A DNA stretch of 56,432 bases from Deltaproteobacteria bacterium (lineage in GTDB: Bacteria; Myxococcota_A; UBA9160; SMWR01). Under the pieces are notes generated by a model. The model searched no databases and had not been told where the DNA came from. It saw nothing but the letters and a program-made list of their open reading frames with translations. The stretch covers positions 12,911-69,342 of the forward strand of contig PBYF01000043.1 of NCBI GenBank assembly GCA_002729515.1, in the 5' to 3' direction. The position numbers and the translations under genes are program-made. This document shows, one piece after another, positions 1 through 9,189 of the stretch (the first letter of the stretch is position 1; each line of letters begins with the position of its first letter).

Positions 1-937
1 GCAGGCCGCGCCGGAGCGCGCCCATCATTTCCTCGGTCGAGCGCTTCGACACTTCCGCGGCTGCGACGACGCTCGAGCCGTGGAAGGTGCCGGGGAACTG
101 GTGCAGCTCGACGGGCACGCCGTGCTCGAGTAGCCGCAGCGCGTAGAGGATGCCCTCGTCGCGCAGCGGGTCGAATTCCATGGTCGAGACGTAGGCGGCG
201 GGCAGACCGGATAGATCCTCTGCCCGGGCGGGCGCGGCGTAGGGCGAGACCTCGCCCGGCGCGTCGCCCAGGTAGTAACGCCAGCTCACCTCGGCGTTCG
301 GCCGGTTCCAGAGCGGCGTGTCCACGAACTCGCGCATCGACGCCGTCTCGAGCCGGTCGTCGAGCTCGGGAATGCCGAGGCATTGGAAGCAGAGCGCGGG
401 TCCGCCGCGGTCGCGGGCCAGCAGGGCGACGGCGGCTGCGAGTCCGCCGCCCGCACTCTGGCCCATCACACCGATGTGGCCGGGGTCGATGCCGAGCGCT
501 TTTGCTTCGGTCGCCGTCCACACGAGCGCCGCGAAGCAGTCCTCGACACCGGCGGGAAAGGGGGGCTCCGGCGCCAGTCGGTAGTCCACCGAGACGACCA
601 CTGCGTCGGCAGCCTTTGCGGCGCCGGCGGCGCCCAGCTGTTCGCCGTCGAGCGTGCCGAGGCAGAAGCCGCCGCCGTGGATGTAGAGGACGCCGGGCCG
701 GACGCCGTCGCCGTCCGTCGGCGTGTAGATGCGGATCGGGACGTCCGGTGCGCCGTCGGGGCCCGGGATGCTCCGGTCCTCGCAGCGGACGCCGAGTGCC
801 GCGACGTCTTCGTCGCTGGCTGGCGGGATCAGGTTCGACAGCTCCGCGCGAGCGCGGTCCATGTCGCTCCAGTCCATGTTCGTCGGGAGCGCTTTCACCA
901 TGTCGACGAGCTCGGGGTCGTAGGCGCGCTGGGTCAT
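1..937 (-). CDS. alpha/beta hydrolase (esterase/lipase, HSL-like), 3' end cut by window edge
   Basis: About 312 codons are present; the C-terminus runs off the window start. The reading frame shows the hormone-sensitive-lipase-type oxyanion motif HGGG (about residues 90-93), the nucleophile elbow GQSAGG, an Asp in EFDPLRDEG and a His in FPGTFHG, so the whole catalytic triad is visible. The family hydrolyses carboxyl esters in the cytoplasm. The start is ATG at 937, giving MTQRAYDPEL. It is divergent from the MFS gene at 1027, with an 89-bp gap. A role in opening ester or lactone substrates for the neighbouring degradation genes is inference. Confidence 0.9.
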   Translation of the reverse strand, partial: MTQRAYDPELVDMVKALPTNMDWSDMDRARAELSNLIPPASDEDVAALGVRCEDRSIPGPDGAPDVPIRIYTPTDGDGVRPGVLYIHGGGFCLGTLDGEQLGAAGAAKAADAVVVSVDYRLAPEPPFPAGVEDCFAALVWTATEAKALGIDPGHIGVMGQSAGGGLAAAVALLARDRGGPALCFQCLGIPELDDRLETASMREFVDTPLWNRPNAEVSWRYYLGDAPGEVSPYAAPARAEDLSGLPAAYVSTMEFDPLRDEGILYALRLLEHGVPVELHQFPGTFHGSSVVAAAEVSKRSTEEMMGALRRGL

Positions 938-1026
938 GGGCTTCACCTCGAATTCCAGAAGAAAAGAAGGCGCACAGGATACACTGCTGACTCGCGCGGC
1001 GGGGCGCGTGGTGGGAGAGGGGGGAC

Positions 1027-2202
1027 ATGGACGCGCGCGGTCGCCGCTACGTCGCGGTCGCATTGACGACCCAGGCCGTGGCGGTCGGCACGACCCTCGG
1101 TAGCTTCAGCCTCTTCGTTCAGCCCCTGCAGGAGGCGTTCGGTGCGGCGCGCTGGCACATCAGCCTGGCGCCGGCGTTGATCGTCATGGCACTCGCCGTC
1201 GGCGGCATGGTCCTGGGCCCCTTGCTCGACCGGGGCGCGATCCGGCCCGTGATGCTCGGCGGGTCGATCTGGCTCTCGCTGAGCCTGCTGGTCGCCTCCC
1301 AGGCGACGAGCCTGGCGGTGTTGGCGGTTTGTTGTTTCACGGCGGGGTTGGCGGTGCCCGCCCTCGGGCCGATGGGGGGCTCGACGCTCGTGGGCCGCGT
1401 TTTCGTCGCAGAGCGCGGCCGGGCGCTAGGCATCGTGAACCTCGGCGGGCCGATCGGGATCGCTGCCTTCGCCGCACTCTCGGGCCTCGTGCTCGAGTTC
1501 TTGAATTGGCACGGAACCCTGGCGCTTTTCGGTGTGCTCGCCGCGGCGATCCCGATTCCACTCGTGCTGCGCTTCATCCCCCGGCACGTCGAAGCGGTGG
1601 CGCACGACACGCCGGAAGGCGACGCCGGCTGGTCGATGGGGCGCCTGGTGCGGACGCCAGCCTTCGTGCTGGTGGCGGTGGCTTTCGCCGTGGGCGTGGG
1701 GATCGCCGCGGGCTGGAATAGCCAGGTGGCGGTCTTCCTGTACGGACACGGTCTCTCGCTGCGCGGTGCCGCCAGCGTCGTGGCGCTCGCGGGCGGCTTT
1801 GCCATCGCCGGAACAGTCGGTGTCGGAATCCTCGCGGACCGCATTCGCGGCGAGTTTCTCCTGGCGTTGCTGATCGGCATCCAGCTCGCGAGTTGCCTCG
1901 TCTTCGTCGCGGGCGCGCCGGTCGAGGTGGTAGTGCCCGCGGTCTTGTTCTTCGGCATGACCACAGGCGGCTTCATCCCGGTCTACACGATGATCGTGGC
2001 GCGGCGCTTCGGGCCGGAATCGATCGGGCGCGCAATGGGGCTCACCAATCTTTTCATGCTGCCGGTGAGCGCCGCGTCCGGGCCCGCGGCGGCGGCGGTA
2101 TTCGACGCCACGGGAAGTTACGCGGCCGCATTGTTCGCCTTCGTTGGGATCTTCGTCCTGGCGCTGCTGGGGTTGCGGCGTGCCTCTAAGCTGGCGGACT
2201 GA
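1027..2202 (+). CDS. MFS transporter
   Basis: 391 residues made almost entirely of hydrophobic segments, consistent with the 12 helices of the major facilitator superfamily. The loop after helix 2 carries a variant of the MFS signature (GPLLDRGAIRPVM), and a second copy (GILADRIRGEF) lies near the middle. The start is ATG at 1027, preceded by a purine-rich GAGAGGGGG ribosome-binding stretch. The family is closest to monocarboxylate or oxalate/formate-type carriers, but the substrate is not determinable. Its position next to an esterase and the acyl-CoA operon suggests uptake or export of an organic acid. Confidence 0.88.
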   Translation: MDARGRRYVAVALTTQAVAVGTTLGSFSLFVQPLQEAFGAARWHISLAPALIVMALAVGGMVLGPLLDRGAIRPVMLGGSIWLSLSLLVASQATSLAVLAVCCFTAGLAVPALGPMGGSTLVGRVFVAERGRALGIVNLGGPIGIAAFAALSGLVLEFLNWHGTLALFGVLAAAIPIPLVLRFIPRHVEAVAHDTPEGDAGWSMGRLVRTPAFVLVAVAFAVGVGIAAGWNSQVAVFLYGHGLSLRGAASVVALAGGFAIAGTVGVGILADRIRGEFLLALLIGIQLASCLVFVAGAPVEVVVPAVLFFGMTTGGFIPVYTMIVARRFGPESIGRAMGLTNLFMLPVSAASGPAAAAVFDATGSYAAALFAFVGIFVLALLGLRRASKLAD

Positions 2203-2255
2203 CGCAGCGCGCGCTCGGTCCCGACCGGGAATCCGGTGCGGTGTGGACGGTGCGC

Positions 2256-2909
2256 CTAGCGCCTCGCCAGTAGCCCCTGCAGGATGAGTTCGGAGATCGT
2301 GTCCGCGGTCTCCTTCGGGGATGCCCGGGCGATTGCCGCGACGTCGGGCCGCGCGAACTCGCCGCCCAGGCTCCCGAGCACGTGGGCGACGGCGGCGGTA
2401 TCCACCGAAGCGATCTGCCCGTCGGCGACCGCGCGATCCAGCAGGTTCTGTGTCACCGCGATCAGGTAGGCCTCGTGGGCGGAGACCAGGCGCCCGGCAC
2501 CCGCGACCCGCACGAGGTCGGCCGTCATGGCCACCGCTTCCGGTTGGACCGCCTCGTTGGCCGCCTGCAGGTAGGTGCGCAGGGCGTCGAGCGGCGGCAT
2601 CGAAGCGTCGAGAGCCTCGATCGCGCGGCGGCCGATGCGGTGGAGTCTTCGATCGACCACGCTGAGGAGCAGCTCGTCCTTGCTGGGCGCGATGCCGTAG
2701 AGCGTGCGCAGCGAGCAGCCGAGGAGCGTCGCGATCTCGGCCATGGTGAGATCCGCAAGACCCTCGCGGAGGAGTTCCTCTTCCAGTTCGTCGAGTAGCT
2801 CGAGCTGCCGGGCGCTGAGCTGTCGCTCGGCTTCGCGGGAGAGCAGCGGCTTGGGTGCGCGCACGCCGGGGAAGCGCATGCGCCGGGTTTCTTCCGGAGC
2901 GGGTGTCAC
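2256..2909 (-). CDS. TetR/AcrR-family transcriptional regulator
   Basis: 217 residues. An N-terminal helix-turn-helix (LADLTMAEIATLLGCSLRTLYG, split across about residues 50-75) is followed by a helical ligand domain. The start is taken as GTG at 2909 because it overlaps the stop of the upstream gene as GTGA, a typical coupled junction; ATG at 2879 is the alternative. It is the last gene of the carboxylase/AtuA operon. TetR proteins usually repress their own operon until a pathway acyl-CoA binds. An operator was not identified, but the 8260-8381 divergent region is the obvious place to look. Confidence 0.88.
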   Translation of the reverse strand: MTPAPEETRRMRFPGVRAPKPLLSREAERQLSARQLELLDELEEELLREGLADLTMAEIATLLGCSLRTLYGIAPSKDELLLSVVDRRLHRIGRRAIEALDASMPPLDALRTYLQAANEAVQPEAVAMTADLVRVAGAGRLVSAHEAYLIAVTQNLLDRAVADGQIASVDTAAVAHVLGSLGGEFARPDVAAIARASPKETADTISELILQGLLARR

Positions 2910-4663
2910 GACGACAGGTTCTCCGGCATGTCGACGACGCGCGCGCGCAGCCATTCGCCGAGGCTCTTGGCCTGCCCGTCCTGGCGGGTCGAGGCGGCAA
3001 CGCCTTCTTCCAGGAGGCCGTGGAGGACGAAATTGAGCGAGCGAATTGCGGGAAGCCGGTGGCGGTCGATTCCCAGCTCTGCCGCTTCCGGCAGCAGGGC
3101 GCGCAATTTTTCGGTGCTGAGGAAGGCGTCGAGCCACGTCCACGCCGCGTCGTTGCGCGCGAAGACCCCGAGGTTGGCGTTGCCCCCCTTGTCGCCCGAG
3201 CGGGCGCCGACGACGGTGCCGAGGGCTGCGCGCGTCGTATTTCCGGCCGGTGCCTGGGCGGCCGGCTCCGGCGGCAGGCTCACGGCGGAGGGGCCGTCGG
3301 GAATGATCGAGGAGACTGTACGCGTCTCGCCGCCTAGCATCACCACTTCCTGGGGCACGCTGGCCGCTGGGATATTCGCCGGCTCGTAGACGCCAAAGGG
3401 TCTGCCGCCGCCCGGCCCGCCGCCGACGCTCGTGAAGCCCGGAATCGAGGCCAGGGCCAGCTCGATCATGGCGTTCGATACGGCGCGCCCGACCTTCGTT
3501 TCGTCCGTGTCCTTGAGAGAGATCTTGAAGAAGGCGGTCGCTTCCTCGTTTGATTCCGGGTCCACTTTGTCCGTGCGTACGATGCGGGTCTTCACCGAGG
3601 CGAAGTCGTCCCGGCCGAACGGGCACGCTTCCCAGAACGCTTCTTCCACGAGCCGGGCCTTCGCCTCGATGTCGAGGCCCGTCAGGCATACGTTCAGGTC
3701 CTGTCGGAAGCCACCCGGTCGGTTGATGCAGACTTTGAGCGTCGTCGGGGGCGGTTCGCCCTGGACGCCGAACATATGCACGCGGTCGGGGCCCTGCTGT
3801 TCGAGCTGAATCGTGTCGAAGCGTGTCGTCACGTCCGGGCCGAAGTATTCCGGACCGCCGATTTCGTACAGGAGTTGCGAAGTAATCGTGCCGATCGAGA
3901 CCTCTCCGCCCGTGTCTTCGTGCTTGCCGAAGACCGTCGATCCGTCTGCAGCGATCTCGGCCCACGGGAAGCCGACCCGGGCCATGCGGGGCACTTCGGT
4001 GAAGAAGGAATAGTTGCCCCCGGTCGCCTGGGTTCCACACTCGATCACGTGGCCCGCCGCCACTGCACCGGCCAATTCGTTCCAGTCGGTGCGGCTCCAG
4101 CCGTGGTGCCACGCCGCGGGGCCGCAGACGATGGCGGCGTCCGTGGTGCGCCCGGTGATCACGATATCGGCGCCCTGGTTCAGCGCTTCGACGATGCCCC
4201 AGCAGCCGAAGTATGCGTTTGCCGTGAGGAATGCCGAGGCGTCCTTGATCGGCTCACCGGTTTCGAAGTGGGTGAGCTGGTCGGCGGCGATGAGCTCGTT
4301 CATGCGCGGCAGCAGGTCGTCGCCCCGCACGTATGCGATCTTCGGCTGGAAGCCCAGCTCGTCCGCGACTTCGGCGATGGCCGCAGCACAGCCGTCCGGG
4401 TCGAGACCGCCGGCGTTGCTCACCACCTTGATGCCGCGGTCGAGGCACGTGCCCATGACCTGCTTCATCTGCATCACGAAGGTGCGCGCGTAGCCGCCGC
4501 CGGGTCGCTTCAACCGCGTGCGCGCGAGGATCAGCATGGTGAGTTCCGCGAGCCAGTCACCAGTCAGGACGTCGATGGGCCCGCCCTCGACCATTTCGCG
4601 TGCCGCCGAAAGGCGGTCGCCAAAGAAGCCCGAGCAGTTCGCGATACGGATCGGATCGGCCAT
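2906..4663 (-). CDS. atuA: AtuA-family acyclic terpene utilization protein
   Basis: 585 residues, the usual length for AtuA. The N-terminal DUF1446 domain (about 1-450) includes MADPIRIANCSGFFGDR and GGLDPDGC. The C-terminal AtuA ferredoxin-like domain contains ARSGDKGGNANLG (about residues 483-495). AtuA is needed for citronellol/geraniol catabolism in Pseudomonas but its biochemical step is unsettled; the family also occurs in other branched acyl-CoA pathways. The start is ATG at 4663, 9 bp after the biotin carboxylase stop, and its own stop overlaps the TetR start. The family call is secure; the terpene substrate is inference. Confidence 0.92.
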   Translation of the reverse strand: MADPIRIANCSGFFGDRLSAAREMVEGGPIDVLTGDWLAELTMLILARTRLKRPGGGYARTFVMQMKQVMGTCLDRGIKVVSNAGGLDPDGCAAAIAEVADELGFQPKIAYVRGDDLLPRMNELIAADQLTHFETGEPIKDASAFLTANAYFGCWGIVEALNQGADIVITGRTTDAAIVCGPAAWHHGWSRTDWNELAGAVAAGHVIECGTQATGGNYSFFTEVPRMARVGFPWAEIAADGSTVFGKHEDTGGEVSIGTITSQLLYEIGGPEYFGPDVTTRFDTIQLEQQGPDRVHMFGVQGEPPPTTLKVCINRPGGFRQDLNVCLTGLDIEAKARLVEEAFWEACPFGRDDFASVKTRIVRTDKVDPESNEEATAFFKISLKDTDETKVGRAVSNAMIELALASIPGFTSVGGGPGGGRPFGVYEPANIPAASVPQEVVMLGGETRTVSSIIPDGPSAVSLPPEPAAQAPAGNTTRAALGTVVGARSGDKGGNANLGVFARNDAAWTWLDAFLSTEKLRALLPEAAELGIDRHRLPAIRSLNFVLHGLLEEGVAASTRQDGQAKSLGEWLRARVVDMPENLSS

Positions 4664-4672
4664 GGTGCCTCT

Positions 4673-6607
4673 CTATTCGTCTTTCGCGGTTTCGACCACG
4701 AGGAGCAGCGTTCCCGCTTCCACCTGTTCTCCCTGGGCGACCAGGACCTCCGTCACGACACCGGCATCCATGGTGCGCAGTGGGTGCTCCATCTTCATCG
4801 CCTCGAGAACGAGCAGCGTGTCGCCGGCGTCCACGCGGTCGCCCACCTCTACCCGCAGTTCGATCACCTTGCCCGGCATCTGCGCAACGAAGCCGCCCGC
4901 GGTCTGCTCGGTGCCGGGCAGGGTGAACCGCGGAGTTTCGGTGAAGCTGACGTCTCCGTGCGGTCCGTGAACGACCAGTTGGTCGCCGGCGCGGCGAATG
5001 CGGGTCCACGTGCGGCGGCCGCCGATCTCCGCGTCGATCCCGTCCTCACTCCAGGCGTGGATGCGCGCCGTCGTCCCGTCGTCGAAGCGGAAGCTGCCGT
5101 CGCGGAGCGAGCGGTAGCGCACGTCGACGCTCGTTCCGGCCAGCTCGAGGACGAGCTTCTGGTCCGGGAGGCGGGCGTTGCGCCAGCCCGACGGCGCCAT
5201 GGCGAGCACCCGGGCGTCGCGACGATTTTCGCCCTGCACCCACAGGGCCGCGATCCGGGCCAGGCGCTCGCGTTCCTCGTCGCTTGGTTCGCGAGCCCGC
5301 GCGGGCTTTGCGCGGGTGATGAAATCTGTCGTGGTGTCGCCCGCCAGGAACTCGGGAGTGCGCAAGGTGGCGACGAGGAAGTCGCGGTTGGTGGTGACGC
5401 CGCCCAGGTGCGTGCGCTCGAGCCCCAGGGCGAGCCGGCCGGCTGCCTCGTCGCGGGTGGTTGCGTGCGCGATCACCTTGGCGAGCAGCGGGTCGAAGTC
5501 CGTGCCGATGACGGAGCCTTCCACCACACCCGAGTCCCAGCGCAGCGCGGGCGTTTGCGCCGGTGCGAAGGCCGCGAGCGTTCCGGTCGCCGGGAGGAAA
5601 TCGTTTGCCGGGTCCTCTGCATAGAGGCGGGCCTCGATCGCCGCGCCCTGGAAACGGATGTCGCTCTGGTCGTAGCCGAGCGGCTCGCCCGCCGCGATGC
5701 GAAGCTGCTCTCGCACCAGGTCGATTCCGGTCACGAGCTCGGTGACCGGGTGCTCGACCTGCAGGCGCGTGTTCACCTCGAGAAAGAAGAATTCTCCCGT
5801 TTCCTCGTCGAGCAGGAACTCGACGGTGCCGGCCGAGCGGTAGCCGAGCGCGCGAGCCAGGCGCAGCGCTGCCTCGCCCATTGCCTTGCGCAGCGCCGCG
5901 TCCGCACGCGGCGCGGGCGACTCCTCGAGGATCTTCTGGTGGCGGCGCTGGATCGAGCACTCGCGTTCGCCGAGGTGCACGAGGTTCCCGTGGGTGTCGC
6001 CCAGGATCTGGATCTCGATGTGCCGGGCGCGCGAGACGCAGCGCTCGAGAAAGACGCGGTCGTCGCCGAAGCCGCTCTTCGCTTCTCGGCTGGCGGCCGC
6101 CAGCGATTCTTCGAGGGCGTCGGGCGACTCGACGACGCGCATGCCCTTGCCGCCTCCGCCTGCGGCGGCCTTCACCAGCAGCGGGTAGCCGATGCTGGCC
6201 GCCGCCGCGGGGTCGTCCGTTCCCGGCAGAGTGGGCACCTGCGCCTGCTCCGCCAGGGCCCGGGCGGCGAGCTTGTCGCCCATCTCTTCGATGGCCTCGG
6301 GTGCGGGTCCCACCCACGCCAGCCCGGCTTCGATGACGTCCGAAGCGAAGCCCGCGTTCTCGGAAAGGAAGCCGTAGCCGGGATGCACGGCACCCGCGCC
6401 GGTGGCCCGGGCGGCTTCGAGCAGGCCGGGGGCGTCCAGGTACGAGTTCTCCAGGCGCACGGCCTCGTCCGCTTCTCCCACGAACGGGGCGCCGGTGTCG
6501 GCGTCTACGTACACGGCCACGCATCGGACGCCCATGTCCTGGGCGCTGCGGATGACCCGGCGGGCGATTTCTCCGCGGTTGGCGACGAGGAGTGTCGTGA
6601 AGCTCAT
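4673..6607 (-). CDS. acyl-CoA carboxylase alpha subunit (biotin carboxylase + biotin carrier)
   Basis: 644 residues. The biotin carboxylase domain (about 1-450) has LLVANRGEIA, an ATP-grasp glycine loop GGGGKGM and FLEVNTRLQVEHPVTE. A linker or BT domain follows, then a C-terminal biotinyl domain with EAMKMEH; the biotinylated Lys is about residue 605. It carboxylates biotin with ATP and bicarbonate for transfer by the beta subunit encoded upstream. The start is ATG at 6607, overlapping the beta-subunit stop as ATGA. It could be the alpha chain of geranyl-, methylcrotonyl- or propionyl-CoA carboxylase; AtuA next door favours a terpene-type or branched substrate. Confidence 0.94.
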   Translation of the reverse strand: MSFTTLLVANRGEIARRVIRSAQDMGVRCVAVYVDADTGAPFVGEADEAVRLENSYLDAPGLLEAARATGAGAVHPGYGFLSENAGFASDVIEAGLAWVGPAPEAIEEMGDKLAARALAEQAQVPTLPGTDDPAAAASIGYPLLVKAAAGGGGKGMRVVESPDALEESLAAASREAKSGFGDDRVFLERCVSRARHIEIQILGDTHGNLVHLGERECSIQRRHQKILEESPAPRADAALRKAMGEAALRLARALGYRSAGTVEFLLDEETGEFFFLEVNTRLQVEHPVTELVTGIDLVREQLRIAAGEPLGYDQSDIRFQGAAIEARLYAEDPANDFLPATGTLAAFAPAQTPALRWDSGVVEGSVIGTDFDPLLAKVIAHATTRDEAAGRLALGLERTHLGGVTTNRDFLVATLRTPEFLAGDTTTDFITRAKPARAREPSDEERERLARIAALWVQGENRRDARVLAMAPSGWRNARLPDQKLVLELAGTSVDVRYRSLRDGSFRFDDGTTARIHAWSEDGIDAEIGGRRTWTRIRRAGDQLVVHGPHGDVSFTETPRFTLPGTEQTAGGFVAQMPGKVIELRVEVGDRVDAGDTLLVLEAMKMEHPLRTMDAGVVTEVLVAQGEQVEAGTLLLVVETAKDE

Positions 6608-8259
6608 AGGCGGAACACCCCGTAGCCGGCGGCGCCCGCGATGGGCTTGTTGCGCACCACCGAGAGACAGATTCCCAGTGCCGTCCGCGTATCGCGCGGA
6701 TCGAGCAGCCCGTCGTCGCTGATCGCCCCGGTGGCCTCCAGCGCGATGGAACCCTTCTCCTGCACCGCCTCGACGGCCGCTCGCAGCTTTGCGTCCGCCT
6801 CCTCGTCGAAGGGTTCGCCCTTGCGCGCGGCCTGCCCGCGCCGGACGATCGACATCACACCGGCGATCTGCTTTCCGCCCATGACTGCGATCTTGGCGCT
6901 CGGCCAGATGAAGGTGAACCGGTTGTTGAAGGCGCGCCCCGACATGGCGTAGGTGCCCGCGCCGTAGGAGGCGCCGACGATGACCGTCAGGTGCGGCACC
7001 TCCGAGTTCGTGACCGCGTTGATGAGCTGTGAGCCCTTCTTGATCATTCCCGCCTGCTCGTAGTCGCGTCCCACGATGAAGCCCGTCAGGTTCTGGAGGA
7101 AGACGAGCGGCATGTCGATCTGGTTGCAGAGCTGGACGAAATGCGCGCCCTTTTCGGCCGAGTCGGGGTAGAGCACGCCGTTGTTGCCGAGGATTCCGAC
7201 GGGGTAGCCGTGGATCGAGGCGAAGCCGCAGACGAGGGTCGGTCCGTAGCGCGGCTTGAACTCCTCGAAGCGCGATCCGTCGACGATGCGCCCGATTACC
7301 TCCCGGATCTCGACGGGCCGGCGCAATTCCGGATCGAGGATGCCGAGCAGCTCCTCTGGGTCGAGTGCCGGCGGGTCGGCGCGCAGCGTGGGCTCCGGGC
7401 CGGGCTTGTGCCAGTTCAGGTGCGAGACGATCTCGCGGCATAGACGCAGGGCGTCGCGCTCGTCTTCGGCCAGGTATTCGCCGAGGCCCGAGATGTCCGC
7501 GTGCATCTGGGCGCCTCCGAGGGTCTCGTCGTCGGAATCCTCGCCGGTTGCCATCTTTACGAGCGGCGGACCCGCGAGAAAGATCTTCGACTGCTGCTTG
7601 ATGACGACGTTGTAGTCCGACATGCCGGGTTGGTAGGCGCCGCCCGCGGTCGATGAGCCGAATACCACGCACACGGTCGGGATGCGGAGCTTCGAGAGCT
7701 CGATCATCTCGTAGAAGAAGCGCCCGGTTTCGGCGAAGTGGCTGGTCTTGGCCGGACGGCGCCGTTTCTTGCCGTCGTCGTCCCGGGGTTCCATGCGCAG
7801 GTCGGCACCGGCGGACTCGACGAAGCTTACGTAGGGAAGGTGGTTGTCGCGCGCGATCTCGAGCGCGCGCATCCATTTCTTTCCGACGTAGGGAGTGAGC
7901 GCCCCGCCGAGCACCGTTGGATCGTTGGCAAAGATCACGCACTCGACGCCGGCGATGACCCCGATGCCGAGCACCGCCCCGCCGCCCATGGCGTAGTCCG
8001 AGTTATAACCGGCAAGCGAGCTGATCTCGAGAAAGGGGCTGTCGGGGTCCAGCGCCAGCGCGATGCGCTCGCGCACCGGGAGTTTGCCGCGCTTGGCGAG
8101 TCGCTCGTGGTGGCGGACGCCGCCGCCGAGTTCGGCCTCGTCGAGCAGGGTCTCGAGCTCCGCCAGCTTCTGCAGCATGGCGTCCCGGTTCTCCTGGAAC
8201 TCGGGGGTTCGAGTGTCCAGCGCCGAGCGCACGGGCGGTGCGAGAAGAGGGGGCTGCAT
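6604..8259 (-). CDS. acyl-CoA carboxylase beta subunit (carboxyltransferase)
   Basis: 551 residues from ATG at 8259, with GTG at 8298 possible. It has the two crotonase-like carboxyltransferase halves, with an N-half acyl-CoA loop (GSSTAGGAYQPGMSDY, about residues 202-217) and a C-half FLQNLTGFIVG followed by GASYGAGTYAM. It moves CO2 from biotin to an acyl-CoA in complex with the adjacent alpha subunit. The QPGxSDY form of the N-half loop resembles geranyl-CoA carboxylases more than methylcrotonyl-CoA carboxylases, from recollection rather than alignment. It is the first gene of the minus-strand operon and divergent from the enoyl-CoA hydratase at 8382. Confidence 0.92.
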   Translation of the reverse strand: MQPPLLAPPVRSALDTRTPEFQENRDAMLQKLAELETLLDEAELGGGVRHHERLAKRGKLPVRERIALALDPDSPFLEISSLAGYNSDYAMGGGAVLGIGVIAGVECVIFANDPTVLGGALTPYVGKKWMRALEIARDNHLPYVSFVESAGADLRMEPRDDDGKKRRRPAKTSHFAETGRFFYEMIELSKLRIPTVCVVFGSSTAGGAYQPGMSDYNVVIKQQSKIFLAGPPLVKMATGEDSDDETLGGAQMHADISGLGEYLAEDERDALRLCREIVSHLNWHKPGPEPTLRADPPALDPEELLGILDPELRRPVEIREVIGRIVDGSRFEEFKPRYGPTLVCGFASIHGYPVGILGNNGVLYPDSAEKGAHFVQLCNQIDMPLVFLQNLTGFIVGRDYEQAGMIKKGSQLINAVTNSEVPHLTVIVGASYGAGTYAMSGRAFNNRFTFIWPSAKIAVMGGKQIAGVMSIVRRGQAARKGEPFDEEADAKLRAAVEAVQEKGSIALEATGAISDDGLLDPRDTRTALGICLSVVRNKPIAGAAGYGVFRL

Positions 8260-8307
8260 GGCGTTCCCGTCGTTTTCCGGGGGCCCGGAGCGGACCACCG
8301 AATGGGT

Positions 8308-8337
8308 TTGACACAGAGGTAACAGATAGGGTAATAA
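8308..8337 (+). promoter_or_regulatory. candidate sigma70-type promoter for the 8382 operon
   Basis: A perfect -35 hexamer TTGACA (8308-8313) is followed after 18 bp by TAATAA (8332-8337) in a conspicuously AT-rich stretch (8319-8368) of an otherwise GC-rich divergent gap. A ribosome-binding site GGAG (8370-8373) and ATG at 8382 follow. The AT-rich region would also be a natural TetR target, but no convincing dyad was found. Confidence 0.45.
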
Positions 8338-8381
8338 CGAGCAATAGATATTTTCCTACGATTATCGCCGGAGAAATGTGA

Positions 8382-9152
8382 ATGGGCGAAGTTCGGCTCG
8401 AGACTGCCGACGGGATCCTGACCGTCACCCTTGCCGACGTGGAAAATCGCAATGCGCTGGGAGCTGCGGTCCTCGACGGGCTCCACGACGCGATTGCTCG
8501 GGCGAATGCAGACCCCGGCATCCGCGCCGTCGTGGTCACCAATGAGGGCACGACGTTTTGCGCCGGGGCGAACCTGAAAGAACAATCGGGCGCTGCCCGA
8601 GGCCTGCGCGCGAAGGTCGGTTTCGACCAATTGCTCGTGGAGATCCAGCGCTCGCCCACACCCATCGTGGGCAAGATCAAGGGCCATGTCGTGGGCGGCG
8701 GCAACGGTCTGGCGTCGGCGCTCGACATCGCGATCGCCCGGGACGACGTGAAGTTCGGCTTCACGGAGGTCCGCCTCGGGGTAGCGCCCGCCATCATCTC
8801 CGTCGTCTGTCTGCCAAAGCTGCGGCGCGGCGACGCGCTCGAGGCATTCCTGCGCGGCCATCGCTTCCCGGCGTCCCGCGCCGCCGAACTGGGCCTGATC
8901 AGCCGTGCTGTGCCCGCAGAGGATCTCGATGCCGCGGTCGACGAGGTGCTCGCCGACCTGCGCCGGGGCGGTCCCGAAGCGCTCGGCTTTGCCAAGCGCC
9001 TCGTATACGAGGTGCCCGCGATGGACCGGGAAGAGGCGTTTGCCTGGACCGCCGATCTCTCGGCCCGGCTGTTCGAGGGCGAAGAAGCGGCCGCCGGAAT
9101 GAAGGCCTTCCTGAAGCGGGAGAAGCCGCCCTGGGCGGCCGACCCCGAGTGA
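8382..9152 (+). CDS. enoyl-CoA hydratase/isomerase family protein
   Basis: 256 residues, the standard crotonase size. Oxyanion-hole segments CAGANLKE (about residues 61-68) and GHVVGGGNGLA are present, followed by FGFTEVRLGV with the conserved Glu. It hydrates an enoyl-CoA in beta-oxidation or in an AtuE/LiuC-like step. The start is ATG at 8382 with GGAG 8 bp upstream. First gene of a five-gene plus-strand operon that ends at 14556, probably driven by the promoter at 8308-8337. Confidence 0.92.
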   Translation: MGEVRLETADGILTVTLADVENRNALGAAVLDGLHDAIARANADPGIRAVVVTNEGTTFCAGANLKEQSGAARGLRAKVGFDQLLVEIQRSPTPIVGKIKGHVVGGGNGLASALDIAIARDDVKFGFTEVRLGVAPAIISVVCLPKLRRGDALEAFLRGHRFPASRAAELGLISRAVPAEDLDAAVDEVLADLRRGGPEALGFAKRLVYEVPAMDREEAFAWTADLSARLFEGEEAAAGMKAFLKREKPPWAADPE

Positions 9153-9189
9153 GCGCTGCCCGCTTCGAACCGATCGAGGAGTCGATGCC

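Noticed and set aside
2214-2229. Short stem (CTCGGT / ACCGGG) between MFS and TetR genes as a terminator
   Set aside because: Six pairs with a G-T and no T-tract on either strand; too weak to call.
2906-4112. Long minus-strand ORF running through the AtuA gene into the TetR gene
   Set aside because: Only its last part (TetR) is protein-like; the rest is a high-GC shadow of AtuA in another frame. The TetR start is placed at GTG 2909.
3776-6625. 949-residue plus-strand ORF opposite AtuA and biotin carboxylase
   Set aside because: Antisense shadow: no motifs, composition typical of reversed GC-rich coding DNA, while the minus strand encodes clear enzymes.
4673-7942. 1089-residue minus-strand frame that could look like a fusion of carboxyltransferase and biotin carboxylase
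   Set aside because: The first 445 residues are an Arg/Gly-rich shadow of the carboxyltransferase gene; the true biotin carboxylase starts at 6607.
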